From the NCBI RefSeq assembly GCF_958979055.1, contig NC_084888.1:565501-629500 (forward strand): DNA of 64,000 nucleotides. Reading direction: 5' to 3'. The notes below the pieces were generated by a model that was not told the DNA's origin, searched no databases, and saw nothing but the letters and a program-made list of their open reading frames with translations. This document shows, in pieces, positions 48,169-61,573 of the stretch. The first letter of the stretch is position 1. Every line of letters starts with the position of its first letter. Both the position numbers and the translations under genes were made by a program. Origin of the DNA: Alnus glutinosa (taxonomy: Eukaryota > Streptophyta > Magnoliopsida > Fagales > Betulaceae).

Positions 48169-48606
48169 TGTTGATGATTTTTTGGGCCGGTGACGTGGCA
48201 TGATCAGAGACGTCCTTCCTTCCCATGCCGGCCTGCAAAACAGGAAAGACCCGGCGGGGGTTGGCCGGCGGAGCCTCCTCCGACGATTAAGTCAGTCCAG
48301 TGTTTTTAAGAAGAGGAGAAAGAGAGAGAAAAATCTCAGAGAATAATGAAGGATTACCTTTAATAATTTTTATACTCCCTTTTTATACCCCTATGTGCTA
48401 TATGTCTCTTTTACCCCTGTCAAGCGCAGGGCTCCATGTAGATGTTTTATATCTTCTCTGACTTGATTTGACTGGCCTAATAAATACTAAAGGCTGCTCA
48501 TAACCAAAGCTCAAGATCCAAAGACCAAACAGAAGTCCGAAATCCGGGATTCCATTATAAAGGCAAATCTGGCCCCACATTGATAGGGGACGAATATTCC
48601 CTAACA
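48169..48606 (-). mobile_element. solo LTR, probably Ty1/copia, 438 bp
   Basis: The 5-mer tgcat flanks both ends exactly (48164-48168 and 48607-48611). The plus-strand ends are TGTTGATG and CCCTAACA; on the minus strand the LTR starts TGTTAGGG, a common copia start, so minus is the likely orientation. It holds a GC-rich block (48190-48290) and a purine-rich stretch. No internal domain lies beside it. A fossil left by LTR recombination; age cannot be read from one LTR. Confidence 0.65.
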
Positions 48607-48611
48607 TGCAT

Positions 48612-51600
48612 CAACATTAACTTCTAATAATATTGTTGATTAGTTGGTCTTAATTTATTGAAGGAAAAAATTAAAACAGGTAATTATAAGGAGTAAGCCT
48701 GTTATTTCACCTTAATTAAGAGAAAATACGGTTTTTCATCGAAAATAAAAGGAAATTTAATTTGATCAGTCATTAATCTCACTTTACACAAATGACCGAA
48801 TGAAGGAGGAAAAGCAAAGATGAAAAAGGAATTTTAGTCATTAATCTCCTCCACATATATTTTTTTGGCAAGCAGACTAACATATTATCTTATTATAAAA
48901 AGGAAATCTTATAAAATAAGATTTGATTTTCAACTCATGATAACCTGTAGTCTATACAAAGGCATGGCAATAATATATAGAACAAAAGGGAAATTTGAAA
49001 GAGTTGAGGGACACGATGGTGCAATTGTCATAAACTTACCCATTATCATGATTCAGAGAGGGATGGGTAGAGTTTTCATTGCACGCAAGAATTAGTGAAT
49101 AGTCACTGAAAGAGAATATCTTCCATTTAGGTGCAAGCTGGATGCTAGTGGAGGGAGCATTTGACATTGTCAGCCCAAATATGGTAGCTCACTGATTTCT
49201 TAGGCTTTTGTTTTAGCTCCCCAAACAATCATAGACAGGACCATGCTTTACCTCTCTATCCATCCTATTTAACCCTACACCAACCCAGAACCCTTTTTCT
49301 GCTTCCTCCAGGATCGATCACATGCAACCAGGCTGAACCAGCATTGGGAATTCACATGCAACAGTTACTATCTCATTTTTGTTTGCATTATATTTTTATT
49401 ATTCTTTGGGGGTGTCGATTTATGTTTGCCAGTTAGATTGATCAAGTCGTGTAAAAAATTAACTTTAAATGCCATTTGTTGAGTTCGGATAGTGTCAAGT
49501 CGATGCATGGGTATAAGACTTATATAGGTCAATCTAATTCGATCTATTTAATTAAACGGGTCAAACCATGTCCTTAATCCTAATTTGTTAATTTCGTATT
49601 TAGGAAGGGCAATAATCGAGCCAAGTATTAAATGTTCAAACTCAATTCGTTTAATTTTTTTTCAAACACGAGCCGGGCTCGAGCTTATCACCGAGCTAGT
49701 TAAATAATCTATTCAAACTCTATTCATATACACACAAATGCACATATATTTATATTAAAACTCACAATTACAATAATTAAAGCTATATATATTATATCAT
49801 GATAGAAGAGAATCATTTTTATAACATCGATCTTCTCCTTACGAAGTTAAAAACAATATTAAAAAAAATTAAAGTTACACAAGCTTACATGCATGATCCA
49901 AGTTTATACGATTTCGACTCGTTTAACAAATGAGAATAAAATTTTTATTAAGTTCTATTGGTTTAGTAAATGAGTTGAGCTTATATGAGCTGAATCTAAG
50001 CCGAGCGACTTTGTTCATTTACATTTCTAACGTCACATTAGCAATTCGGGTTAAAAAGTAAAATAAAAAATAAAGAAAGAAGCCAGGAGAAGAAAACAAT
50101 TATCAACATAGGAAAGCTAAGAGATAAAGAGAGTCACCTTTATCCTTAAGACAACAAATGTCAACCAAACCAGTGGTTGTGGGGGTGGAAATGGCAGGCG
50201 CGGGCGGACACACATTACACATACACACAAACTTTTATTATCCCCTCTAGGCTCTAGTGGATATGTACAATACAACTGTTTGAAAAACACCAATGGTCCA
50301 ATGTAATCTTTTGTTATCCCATCCAATGTGGTCCTCATTATAACTATCTGATACTTTCTTTCAGAGCCATAATAATTCTGGGTTTTGCAGTAGTTTTACA
50401 TTTATTTCTGTCACTGCTTGAAATCCCCATTCAGTCCAAAAGGAGAAGAATAAGAAGCCCCATTTCAGTGAAAAAATTATCATGATGGATGAAAAGAAAA
50501 ATCATTGCTGAGAAAAACAAGAGATGTGTTTGTCCCTTTTCTTTTGCTACAATGAGCTGTAAAATCTAAGCATGAATGAAAATACTATGAATATAACAAG
50601 CAAAAGAAAACAAAGGAGATGGGTTTTGCTCATTCAATTCTCATTTGTTGGTGCGAGAAGCAAGCTGGGCTCCACTGTTCAAGTATATTGCGCGGGGTAG
50701 AGAGAGAGAGAGAGAGCAAAGAAAGGCTGCCAAAGAATATAGAAATGGAAATCACGGTCGCCCCACTCTTTTTCTCGTCTTGTCACCATCCACTTCCCTT
50801 TTCCCCGCAATTCTCTCTCTGTGTGTGTTAGCTAGTAACATTACACGGTGCGCGCGGTGCAGCCTGAACGGAGACCTGTTGTTTCTCCGTCCCGTTTTGA
50901 CATGAGAATTGTGAATCCCGCTCCGTTAACGTAGAAGCACTTTCACTGTTGAACAAAAGTGGCTGGCAGAGGGTGCAGGGAAGCGTGTGTGACCGAGAGA
51001 GAGAGAGAGATATCAGTGGGGATGACACAGATATTAAACTGTCCTTTCTCATTCTGTCTTCTTGTAATATCGGTTTCCCGCCAACTGACAGCCAAGAAAT
51101 TTGCTATCTCTCTCTCTCTCTCTGAATGCATGTCAGCACGTCCCGTCAGACGTCCCTCCACCCCGGTTGGCTGTTTTCTGGGAATCACATGTAACCCGGA
51201 ACTTGAGCCCTATTAATCCAGTACTGGACCACTACTGCACCCTCTTCACGCAAAACAAATGCTTCAATCCTTTCTATTCTTTCTTACACTCTATCTTAAA
51301 CTTAAAAGTACATATTCTATATTCCCGCAATCAAAATCAAAAACAAGACTTAATAATATTTCATTCAAAATTCAAAATTTAAATGTGATTTTTTACCTTC
51401 ACATTAGAAAATATAATTCAAACAATGTGAGAGTTCGTACGAGTGTATGTAGCATTCTACGAGGCTATGAAAGAATTGAGATTTTTCAAAAATTTGAGCC
51501 GAGAGTTCTCATATGGAACTTACATGTCTAAGTAAGTGGCTGAGCAACCAAAAATTTATTTAGATATATAATCTTAACGAGCTCTCTTATAATTACTGTT

Positions 51601-51905
51601 CAAATTGCTAATAATTTAAATACTAAATTGCTGGAGATTCCGATCCACATACACTACATATATATATATTCTTTGGACAATTTAAAACAGTTGTTCTGCT
51701 AATTGTTTCTTTAATTTTCAGACAGTTAAGATCCGTGACGGAATTACAAAGGGCATGGTTTTATGGAAGCTAGTCATAATTGAATATTCGTGGGCAATCT
51801 CCAATCTTTAGGCACTATGTTCCTACACCAAGAGCAGCACATAAATCTTAAGGGCCCGTATGCATATGTTGACGTACGTTTGCCTGCTACTTGTTACGTA
51901 CACTG
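48612..51905. other. intergenic; simple repeats and dispersed repeat, no gene recognised
   Basis: It contains a TTTAATTAAA-core unit (49436-49600) and (GA)n/(TC)n runs near 50700-50718, 50995-51010 and 51106-51123. Many overlapping open frames at 50600-51530 on both strands reflect the GA/TC-rich composition. No domain or splice pattern is seen. Confidence 0.5.
49436..49600. repeat. TTTAATTAAA-core dispersed repeat, one unit
   Basis: It has the same order as the 47080 units: gtgtcaagtcgatgcatggg, atctatttaattaaacgggt, ttgttaatttcgta. Single copy and diverged. Confidence 0.6.
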
Positions 51906-52270
51906 GAAAATTGGAGCTCCCCTTTAAATTATCAAAAAATTACAATGTACCCCTTTTTGGCCCATAAATTAAAAGAAAAAAAATACTCATAAAAAATAGC
52001 TCACAAAGACAAATACCCTTATAGATTTGAAAAAAAGCCTAAAAAAAAAAAAAAAACAACAAATTGGAAGACCACCCACTATAGACATAGTGGCCGTGGG
52101 TCATCGGGTTTTTTTTTTTTTAAAAAAAAAATTATATATATATGTTTTCCTAATTTTTTGTATTTTGTTTCTAAATTGTTTATAAGGGTATTTTTGTCAT
52201 TTTATTACAAAGGACCGGAAGGGGGACCTTACAATTTTCTAAAAATCTAAAGGGGAAATTAGTTCGATTG
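51906..52270. mobile_element. MITE-like inverted-repeat element, about 365 bp
   Basis: The left arm (ctcccctttaaattatcaaa, then ttacaatgtaccccc-like) pairs with the right arm (ggggaccttacaattttcta, then aatctaaaggggaaatt) over about 50 bp with mismatches. The centre carries 'atagacatagtggccgtggg' and T/A tracts. No target duplication was confirmed. Confidence 0.45.
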
Positions 52271-55260
52271 AAAGTTTAAAAGCCGATGGTTTGAGGGTAT
52301 GTATATTTTTCCATGAAACAAAATTCAAGGTGCAAGCCTAAAAAAATTTCAAATGAATGAGAGAGAAAGAGTTCAGTACGTTCCCTCATGGATTATTATA
52401 TGAATATCATGACTTTATGAAAAATGTTTGGGATATTATAATATTTACGATAATTTTCTTATAAATTGATGTCACAATCCATATATAATTAGCAAAAAAA
52501 ATTAATAAGAAAATATGATTAACAAGTCAACCTAAAATTATATAATTAAATTGACAAGTCAATCTTTTGCTTAATCATATGATGAAAAATCTTATAATAA
52601 AATCTTCTAACTTTGTAACAAAAAATGACAACGTGAGTGCAGTTGGGCAGATCGAAAGTGGACAGTACGCAAGGAATAATTAAGCATGCACGAACTAAAA
52701 CAAATCAATGTCCGAGTGAATGTCTTCATGATCTAGTCTAGCTTGGTAATGCATGCGTAAAAATGTTAATATATAAGAAACTGACCGATGGGCTGAGGCA
52801 TATATCGATCAGATCGACAATATTAAGATTAAGACGGTGCCAAAGTCTTGGATCGACCAGTACGACGTACCGTTTCCCGTTGGAACACCTCGTATTTCTG
52901 GAGTACTAATCGATATGAAACAACAATTGACTCTAGCTAAAATGAACTGATCGACGATTGACGTACGTCGATCTTTACCTATGTCCATAAACCGCACGTC
53001 CAAAATAGCTGATTATTTTTATAGGTTAATTAATTAGGAGCATATTTAAAATTGATCGAGCAATTAACTAAAAGACAGGAAAAGAAAATTCATATATAAA
53101 TATATGTTATTAGAGTGGGAGGTGGAAACGAAAGAGACACCGAGATTGTGGCAGGGGTGGGGCGAAGGGTTAGAGTCTACTTCAATTATTAGAGCCATTT
53201 TCTGATTTTGATTAGACTGCCATCATTAATCTTATCATATAAAATACTTTATGATTTTCTGGAACTTGAAAAAGGACATGAGATACATATTGTTGTTGTC
53301 TTCACCCGGGTCTGTTTGTTTTGCCGTAGTTACCATTTGATATCGAGGGAAAAGTATTTTGTCGCTTCTTATATTTCTTTTCTGTTCTTCTGCTCATATC
53401 GAATCAAACAGTACATTACTTTGTAAAGCTGAAAATTTTGCAGAACCTATATATAATATAATATCTTACGGTACATCTAAGTGTTATCTTGGTAAGAAAA
53501 GTTAATCAAGTTCATAGCATACTTCTTAAGTTCTTATATAAGTAATTCATTTCTTTGTTTTTTTTTTTTTTAAAAAAAAAAAGGTTTGCTTCTTCCCTTT
53601 GTATTTGATTTGATGACGCTTGATTTTAGGGTTGCACAATGATAGATGCTCTTCTTTTATCCTTTAATTTCCCAATTTATGATGTAAGTTGGTCAAGAAT
53701 AACAACTAGTGTATCCATTATCTACTAAAACTATCCCGCTCGGCCCACTAGCTAGAAAAGTATGTGTCACACCTTGCCACCCTGCAACAGTAATAGGTGG
53801 CATAAAACGACATCGGGCAAGAGGTATCGGGTACAATCAACTTAGGTAGAGTCAATGACCAAACGACAGTACCGTACCCAAAGTTAGAATAATGTTCAAT
53901 GGTGGTGCGACACTTGGCGAGACCTATCTAAAACGTAACGAAAACAATCTACATATATATAGAGGTACAACACATTCACTTCTAGCTAACCTAATTTTTT
54001 TTATATACAACCATCTTTTTCCTAAAAAGCCATGCCACTAACTTAAAGTATCGGAGAATTAATGTACCTCACCGGCATACTTGATAAGTTTCGGTGTTTA
54101 TTTCACTATTGATCACAGGTACTCGTGGATTTGGGCTTAATTGGGGTAATCGTATGCACTAGCAACAACTTTCTCAAACTATTTTCAAAATGTTCTAATT
54201 TAATTATATCATCGATCAATTTTTTATTGGCTAAATCGAAAGTCAATTAATTTTTAAGAGATTCAACAGATCTCAACTTATTTTCAGAGATATAAATTTG
54301 TATGGATTCTCGAAACCATAATTTTATTTCAATTAACGGTTGAATTATTCTTATTTACTCAACTTACAGTATTTCTAACGATTATATTCCTCTTGGATTT
54401 TCATCACTAATGACTCTTGAATTATGGTTAAAGTAGCTTTTTGGTTAGTTATATATGTTCGATAAAAATATGGCTAGGCCATTGGTAATGGTATGTGATG
54501 GTTAAAAACAAAGAACAAGAACTTATCCGTTAAAGGGTTGTAGACTAATAGACCCAAGTCGAGCCCTTCAGGAATGCTTTAATCAAGGTCGTTACGCAAT
54601 GCTTTGGCTTGAATCAAAGAAGCAAAGCACATGAATTCGTGTTATGAAGGTTTTTAGCTGAACGTATTTGAGCTTCAACAAGCTAGCTAGCCTGAGTTCA
54701 ACTTGATTATCAATATCAAATGAATAAAGTGTACTCGATCAAGCTTTTTCTTCGTGCTTACTAACTAACATTTAGGATTGAATTAAAGACGTACACTCGT
54801 AGATTCTGTCATAAATATGTGAGAGTCTTTATAAATCTACTCATCTAGATAGGCATTATCAGTTCACTTACCTATCAAAATAAGTAGCCCATAAAATATC
54901 TTTCATGTATACTCATACACATATAATCTCAGGCTTTTGCTTGTCGAGTGTGACTCAATACCTTATTATGCTCACTGGGACCCTACCTAGCCCCTCTACT
55001 GAACCCCAGCCATGGATATTCACCCATTCTTAAGACTACCATAAATCTTAAGACTACAAATAACCCTTAAAAATTAAACAAACAAACAAAAACAAAAACA
55101 AAACAAAAAAATTGAAAAAGGAAAAAAGGTTTAGAAAAACGAAGTACGTTGTTCCTGCAGCGCGTTACTGAGCAATATTAAATGTATGTTGACGCCAAGA
55201 GCGCGTCACATATGTCGGAGACGAGCGCACGTAGGCAGCAGCAGCCTTAAATGCCGACAA
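52271..55260. other. intergenic, no gene recognised
   Basis: AT-rich sequence. At 53766 a block starts tgtcacaccttgccaccctg, which on the minus strand would be the 3' end of a gypsy LTR (...ggtgtgaca). Its other end was not found, so it is noted rather than called. No coding region is supported. Confidence 0.4.
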
Positions 55261-55989
55261 TTTAATTTTTCCTAAGTAATTCCGTGTCCGTGTCCCACGC
55301 TCAGTTCCCGTACCCTGATCGCAAATGCCTCACACCCCATTTCCCACTTGTACGCTTGTCCACTAGCATCTCCGCCACCCGCGACACGCGCCACCTATAC
55401 GCGCCACCTGTGACTCCCCTGCGGGCCCCCCGTCACCTCAGTTCGTTACGGGAAAGCGTGCGGGAATGCTTGAGGGGACGCACAGGTGGGTTTCAGTGTG
55501 GAATGGCTGTGCGGGGTGAGCGCGTGGGGAAGTTGCAGAAAAGAAGAGTGTTATTTGGGATTCTCTTTCCCCACCCCTTGTGCTGCAGACTGTACCCACA
55601 CCAGTCCCAGGCACCTCTACTCCTCGCAATTTCACTGTCCTTCACTTTTACCGCGCAGTAACAAAGCAAATAAAAATGATAACCACTCCGTAGACCGTAG
55701 ACGAAGGTGAAAACCACCGGCTTACCGGGAACAGCCGGTGGAAAAGGGGCAGGATATACACCCAATTTAGCTGGGTTTCAGAAACGGGAAAGTATATGAA
55801 GGGCTTTGAAGGGAGACAGCTCTTTTTTGCAGAGAGGGAAATTGATGGCCACATTCTCTCACTGCTCTTATCTTCTTCTCTCTTCACGCTAATCTCTCAA
55901 GGTCAGAACAAAAAATACACCCAGAACTCAGCAAAACCTCACGTCTTTGGTGGCGCTCATTTTTTTATTATTATTTTTGCGAGAATTTC
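55261..55989 (+). promoter_or_regulatory. promoter and leader region of the ZF-HD gene
   Basis: GC content rises here. Two near-copies of cgcgccacctatac / cgcgccacctgtga (about 55387-55413) stand about 580 bp before the ATG. A weak TATA-like agtatatgaa lies near 55790, with C/T-rich leader-like sequence after it. An upstream ATG at 55796 opens a frame that overlaps the main start; if the leader is not spliced it would act as an overlapping uORF. Confidence 0.4.
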
Positions 55990-56706
55990 ATGGAGTTCGA
56001 GGATCAAGAGGAGCACGAGGAAGAGATGGAGCTGGGCGGCGCCAGCTACGACTCCATGGGGAACTCGGGTCGGGTCAAAATGCAGAGCTTGGTCGGAGGA
56101 TCCGAGCTAGCACTGGCTCACCAGCAGCCGAAGAAGCCCAGGTACCGGGAGTGCCTGAAGAACCATGCGGTGGGCTTAGGCGGCCACGCGCTCGACGGCT
56201 GCGGCGAGTTCATGCCGGCCGGAGCGGAGGGCACCCTGGACGCGCTCAAATGCGCCGCCTGCAACTGCCACAGAAACTTCCATCGCAAAGAGACCGACAG
56301 CCACGCAGCCGGTGCCGGAGCCGCCGACCCCTACCTCCAGGTGGCACACCACGCTCAATTCTCGGCGTACTATCGGACGCCCGCTGGGTACCTGCACGTG
56401 GCGCCGCAGCATCACCGGCCGCTGGCGTTGCCGTCGACTTCGGGAGGGCACAGCCGGGAGGAGCAGGAGGAGGACATGTCGAACCCGAGCGGCGGCGGCG
56501 GGTCTTCTTCGAAGAAGAGGTTTAGAACGAAGTTCACGCCGGAGCAGAAGGACAGGATGCTGGCGCTGGCGGAGAGGCTGGGGTGGAGGATCCAGAAGCA
56601 TGACGAGGCGGTGGTGCAGCAGTTCTGTAACGAGACTGGGGTCCAGCGTCACGTCCTCAAGGTGTGGATGCACAACAACAAGCACACCCTGGGTAAGAAG
56701 CCCTAG
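55990..56706 (+). CDS. zinc-finger homeodomain protein (ZF-HD), intronless
   Basis: The product is 238 aa from one exon, as is usual in this plant family. Residues 1-50 are acidic, then QQPKKP. The ZF-HD dimerisation zinc finger spans 52-101 ([42 protein letters not shown]), with all expected Cys and His. A His/Pro/Gly-rich linker follows, then the homeodomain at 175-238 ([46 protein letters not shown]), whose recognition helix has the family's VWMHNNK. It is a nuclear DNA-binding transcription factor, active as dimers through the zinc finger. By eye it is nearest to ZHD1/ZHD2-type members. It is far more GC-rich than its surroundings. The protein ends right after the homeodomain, which is typical. 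Confidence 0.95.
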   Translation: MEFEDQEEHEEEMELGGASYDSMGNSGRVKMQSLVGGSELALAHQQPKKPRYRECLKNHAVGLGGHALDGCGEFMPAGAEGTLDALKCAACNCHRNFHRKETDSHAAGAGAADPYLQVAHHAQFSAYYRTPAGYLHVAPQHHRPLALPSTSGGHSREEQEEDMSNPSGGGGSSSKKRFRTKFTPEQKDRMLALAERLGWRIQKHDEAVVQQFCNETGVQRHVLKVWMHNNKHTLGKKP

Positions 56707-59700
56707 ATAGGAAGAACCAAACCCCACCAAAACAAAACAAAAGCAAACGAGTCTCTCTCTTTTGTAGCTAAGCCTAGGCATTGGAGAAGGATTTTCCTTT
56801 TTGGTTTTCTGCCCATTATTGATCTCTCCGCACAGAAAGAAAGACTTCTACGGGTTTATTTTGAATGAATTGGAGGTGGGAAATTGTGTCGCTGACTTTC
56901 TCGGGATTTCAGTTGGGTTTTAGGGTTTCCTTTCTTTTTTACTTGTTTTTTGTTTCTAAATCTTTCTCGGAGGGTTTTCCATTTAGGTAGTGGTGGTGTT
57001 TTAATGGAGATTGTCAACTTGGATTAGAGTAGACTATTGTTATTGATGGGTTAGTTTTTTTTCATTTTCATTTCATTTCAATGCATGCAAAATCCTTGCT
57101 CTATTACATCTGCTACATGCTCTTATTCTGGCAGTATGAGCGCGCAATGGGTGCTACACTGGATTTTGATGGGGGTTTTCTTTTAAAGTTTTTTTATTTT
57201 TTTTTTCCATGTGTTATTAAGTTTTTGTTTCAGCTAGAGGAATGAGGACTTGCATGGGAGCTGATGGTCTGGTTCAATTATCTTCAGAAATTCACCTTTC
57301 ATTTGTAAGTTTGTGTGATCTCAGACAGTTGGAAGGAGCTCTCTCGGTGTCACAAACGTGTGCCAACCTGCATTTTCCGTTTATACATCTCTTTCTACGT
57401 GTACGCGAGTCTGTGTGTAGCATTTACTCACCCAACTTTTCGTTTACAGTCCTGGAAGAGAGAGAGTGATAGATAAAGCTTAAAGGATGGGGTTTGGGGA
57501 TTTCTGTTAGAAGCATTATGGATGGTATTGAATGAGTGCACTTTTCCTTTTTCTTCTGCTTTTTTTAACACAGTTCCTTCGTCCTCCATTCAATGTGGAT
57601 GCATATGCTTTGGGCTTTTACTCGATGCGTTTTCAGAACCTTTGTCTGCCTTCATTTCTTCTCTTTCTTCTCCTTTTATTCATCTTTTCTTCTGAAGGTA
57701 CTTCGACCAACTTTAAATGATCATGGAAGAAGCAAAGGTTGATCACTGTCACTGCAGATACCTCCTTCAATTCTCTGGTCTGTTTCTGTTGCCAAATCTC
57801 TTTCTTGCATACTTTGCAGTCACCACTGCACACACTGATCTCTAGCTAAATTTCCTTATCTTCTTTTTGTTCGTTCGGCATATTATATGAAATTGTATAT
57901 AGTTTCTATTTCTAATATATGACACCCTGTATAATATTATGATGGTCCTTCTGTAATGGGGATCAGTTAGAACCCAGATGTTTGATCATTGATGGGGTCA
58001 CCTTGGGAAGGAAAGGGCTGAACCAGATGGGTTAATTCGTTTTATTTCATGTGAATTTTATTTGTTTTTTATTGCTAATATTACTTTTTCTCTTTTTGGT
58101 CTTGGGAAAGAAAATGTTATCAGCAACAATAGTATTTCGCTCTTTCTCTCAAATCCGAATGTGGGTGGGTTAAGTTCATGCTCGAGAAATTCGATAGGTC
58201 CAATGCTTGGTCTCAAAGTTTACTTTCTCTTCTTTTTCTGTTTCATTAGTCTATTTCAAAGGGAACATGTGGGCACTTCAGCAGTAAGAGAAATTCTTAT
58301 ATAATATACCAGAGGGGGGAACACAGCTTTTGTCTGCAACTCCTCAACTACTACCATTCTTGAAGAAGGTTCAGCTTTTGGTGATTAGAGTCCATTAAGA
58401 TCCCAAGAATCTCTTTTAATCTTGTTCACTCTCTTCGATAACACATGGGCTTATTTATTTCAAACTCATCAACACCCATTTTGATTTTGGTTCTATTTCT
58501 TATATACATATTCCCCTACTTTTCCTTTATTGAGAAGGAGAACTGTTCTGAGCTCAGGTCACTCTCCTCAAGTCACGATTCAGCTTGACATTGCAGCAGG
58601 CGGGACCTGCTTCCTTATTTGGGGCAAAATAGAGAGAGATGTGGCTCGCGTGGGTCCTTTCACTAGTTCTATCTATGGGCGTTTGATGTTTCAATTTTAC
58701 TAGCAAGATATTTTTGTTGATTGTTTACCTATTCCAGAGTCCAAGCTTACCTGCAAGAAATGCTATTCAAGATGCTTTACTTGTTTGGGTGCCAAGTATC
58801 CCAGTATCTGTTAAAGCTGCACATAAGAGATGTGGTCCACATTTGGAAATCTTGGTCAAAGGTTTAGACAATTTGTACAAACGGCCTGTTTCTCTATCAA
58901 TTTTCTTAATCTGGTGGACTATCTTTCTTCTTTGGCCATTTGAAAAGAGTTCAAAAGTAATCCATAATGGGTAATCAGGGAAAATAATTAGGGTTACAGA
59001 CCTGAAAGAAAGAGCAAAATTAATTAAGGGTTGAGGCCGATCATAATTTGGCAGTTTTTGATACAATTCGCTAATCCTCACAAGAAATTAGCGGGTTAAA
59101 ATTATGTGTCTAATCTATTTAATTAAATAAATTTATATCATGCTTCAACATAGTCTAAACAGATAGGCGAACACGAATTATTACTCCTACTGCTGGCTAG
59201 GTTGTAAAATTAAGCTAAAGCTCAATCTAGGGTTCAATAAGATTGCTAGTTAATCCTAATTGCCTTCAAGTAATCTGATAGCCCCTCATCATAATTGGAA
59301 ACTAACAAAGACAAGATGTTTGCCGATGAGTCATTTCAGTTGCTTGACCCATTTTCGTTTGTTTGCGCATGAGCAATATCGCACTTTCTGTCCACTCATG
59401 GATTCCTGATTTGGACACCGAAAGCTGTAAGCCAAATCCCAAACACTTGGAGTACTCGATCGTTACTACTATTATGAATTCTGTTTGCTAATTAAATCTG
59501 AGATGGAAGTTTAGGTGCTACTCTTTTTCAGGCTCCATCTTCTCCATGGTATCTTCTTCACGTAAATGCTTTTTGGGAGGTAAAAAACTAATTTTAGAGG
59601 ATTTATTCTTTAAAAAAAAAAATTCATATATTTTATATTAGTTTCTTATTAATTAGCTAGATGAAACTGTAAATGCAAAATTGATTAATGTTAATTTTCT

Positions 59701-61565
59701 GAAAGGTGTGACACAAAGTAGGGTGTAGTTGCCATGCAAATGGGCTCAGAGATATATGAGTGAAGAGCACGTATGACATTGCGGGAGAAGCCGAAAGAGG
59801 GGCCTTGTGAGATTCGTCTCGAGTATCCACTTTTTGAAAGCAAACTCGGGGATTGGAAGGAAAAAGTCCGAAAGAAGTTGGCTTTGGCACCTTAGATACC
59901 CTTTTTTGACAGTTGAAAGATTAAGACTCTTCAGTGGCACACCGATTGTGAATCTGGAGCTGACCATAACATCCCTTGTCCCTACTCAATATTGTAAGGC
60001 TCAAAGGGTGCAACTGAGCTTTTCATGTGATTCCATTTGTAATGCTGGACGATGCCACAGCCCCACAGCAATTCATGATGCTTCCAACATAAATGCATGC
60101 TTGTGTAACAATATATTAGACATATTTTGATCAGCTACACTGCAGTCCGGCCACACGGTCGTTTTAAATTCCAGCATATATAACTAATAATCTTAACATG
60201 CATGGACAACCCAAATTAAAGTGCCTTGTGGGTTTGTGCCCAAAGGAGGATTCAGATTCCGTGCAACAAGGCTGTCAGTTGCATGTAAAAAGGCATTCAG
60301 ACTTTACTTTGTTCTTACATGTACACCATTAATTAGAGTAGATGGGACTCGAACTCTTTGGACATCTACTCGAATAGATGGAACTCAACCGCTTTCGTTG
60401 CACCCGATCCCCATTCAAATAGATGGGAAGTTCAAGATAAAAAACAGAACGCTATTGAGCCCCAAGGCAAATCGACCATTTGTAATTGTTAGTGCAGTAT
60501 TAATCATCTGCCATTCACTCGAGGGAGAATCTGCAAGGAAGAGAATAGGTTAGAGGGACTTGCCAAGGCTGAATCCAACGAAACCACTCCCTAAATAACC
60601 AGTCCCTTTAGTAATCTCCAAATTCCCTTAAACAATTAGGCTGATAGTCGTTTACATAAATTTTGTCTATAATCTCATCGGTAACCAGGGCCTCCAATAG
60701 TATTATATGTAATGTAAAGTGATTATTAGGCAACGAAGCCTTCGCGCGTCAACCTAGGCCTTGAAATTAAAGGTCCATTTTGTAAACAAAGATATATAAC
60801 TGCATGTGTTTGAACAATGAGCACAGGCTTCCAACCATAATCATGGGCCTAGACCGTAGGCAATCCTGAGGCTCTTTGGCAGACAAGAGGTCCAAGGCAA
60901 TGCTAGCTGAGACGACCCACGTAGGTCCACTCTCAAATGTTTTCAGAACCCCCATGTTGAACCAGTTAATTGCTCATAATAGCTTCTCCAGCTCATCTCC
61001 TGTCTCCAAAATTTGTGTTCATTTATCACATTATTACATGTTGGTCTGACTCCAACAGCAATCGGATCCCACATTCTTGTCATCACCATTTTGTTTTGCC
61101 TGCCTTTTCTTTTCTTAAAGCTTCTAGAAATTCCTTCAAGTCCACATGGTGATCAAATAGAGTTGGAAAAAATAAATACTAATTAAGTTAGATTATTTAA
61201 TACCATTGGGGTTGGTATATGCTTCATGATTGTTACCAGGCTCCAATTCATATATATGATCCTTTTATTTAATTTCTCTCATCTCCACGGCAGCCAAATT
61301 AATTAGTGTTTACATTTCAACAGATCACTTCCGCCTAATGCTAATTAAGATCACAAAACCCAAGCTACTTGACAGTATCGAACATAAAAGTAGACAAAGC
61401 TTAATTAATTTCCTCCAAATTTGATTTTAAAAATGTAAGTGAAAATTGCATACTTTAAAAGTATATATTGATGTAGCACGGTCCCAGGTCAAGACTATAC
61501 GGCAATGCTACTCGGCCGCAATACCATTTGGACGCTGGTTGCAACTTAGTCATATTATCTAAATC
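56707..61565. other. intergenic downstream of the ZF-HD gene; no gene recognised
   Basis: The first few hundred bases are T-rich and probably the 3' UTR. Open frames at 57242-58304, 58714-59081 and 59657-60553 lack domains, signals or consistent exon structure. A weak TTTAATTAAA-core repeat unit lies at about 59050-59190. No target-duplicated element was found. Confidence 0.5.
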
Positions 61566-61573
61566 ATCGAGAC

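Noticed and set aside
50690-50725. miR156-like precursor suggested by a GAGAGAGAGC run
   Set aside because: It is a plain GA microsatellite; the mature miR156 sequence and a proper foldback arm are absent.
53766-54150. Possible antisense gypsy LTR (tgtcacacc start, gtatg on both sides)
   Set aside because: The far end lacks a TG/CA boundary, and a 5-mer match alone over this distance is expected by chance.
55947-56781. Long open frames overlapping the ZF-HD gene on both strands
   Set aside because: They are shadow frames of a GC-rich exon. The true frame has both family domains.
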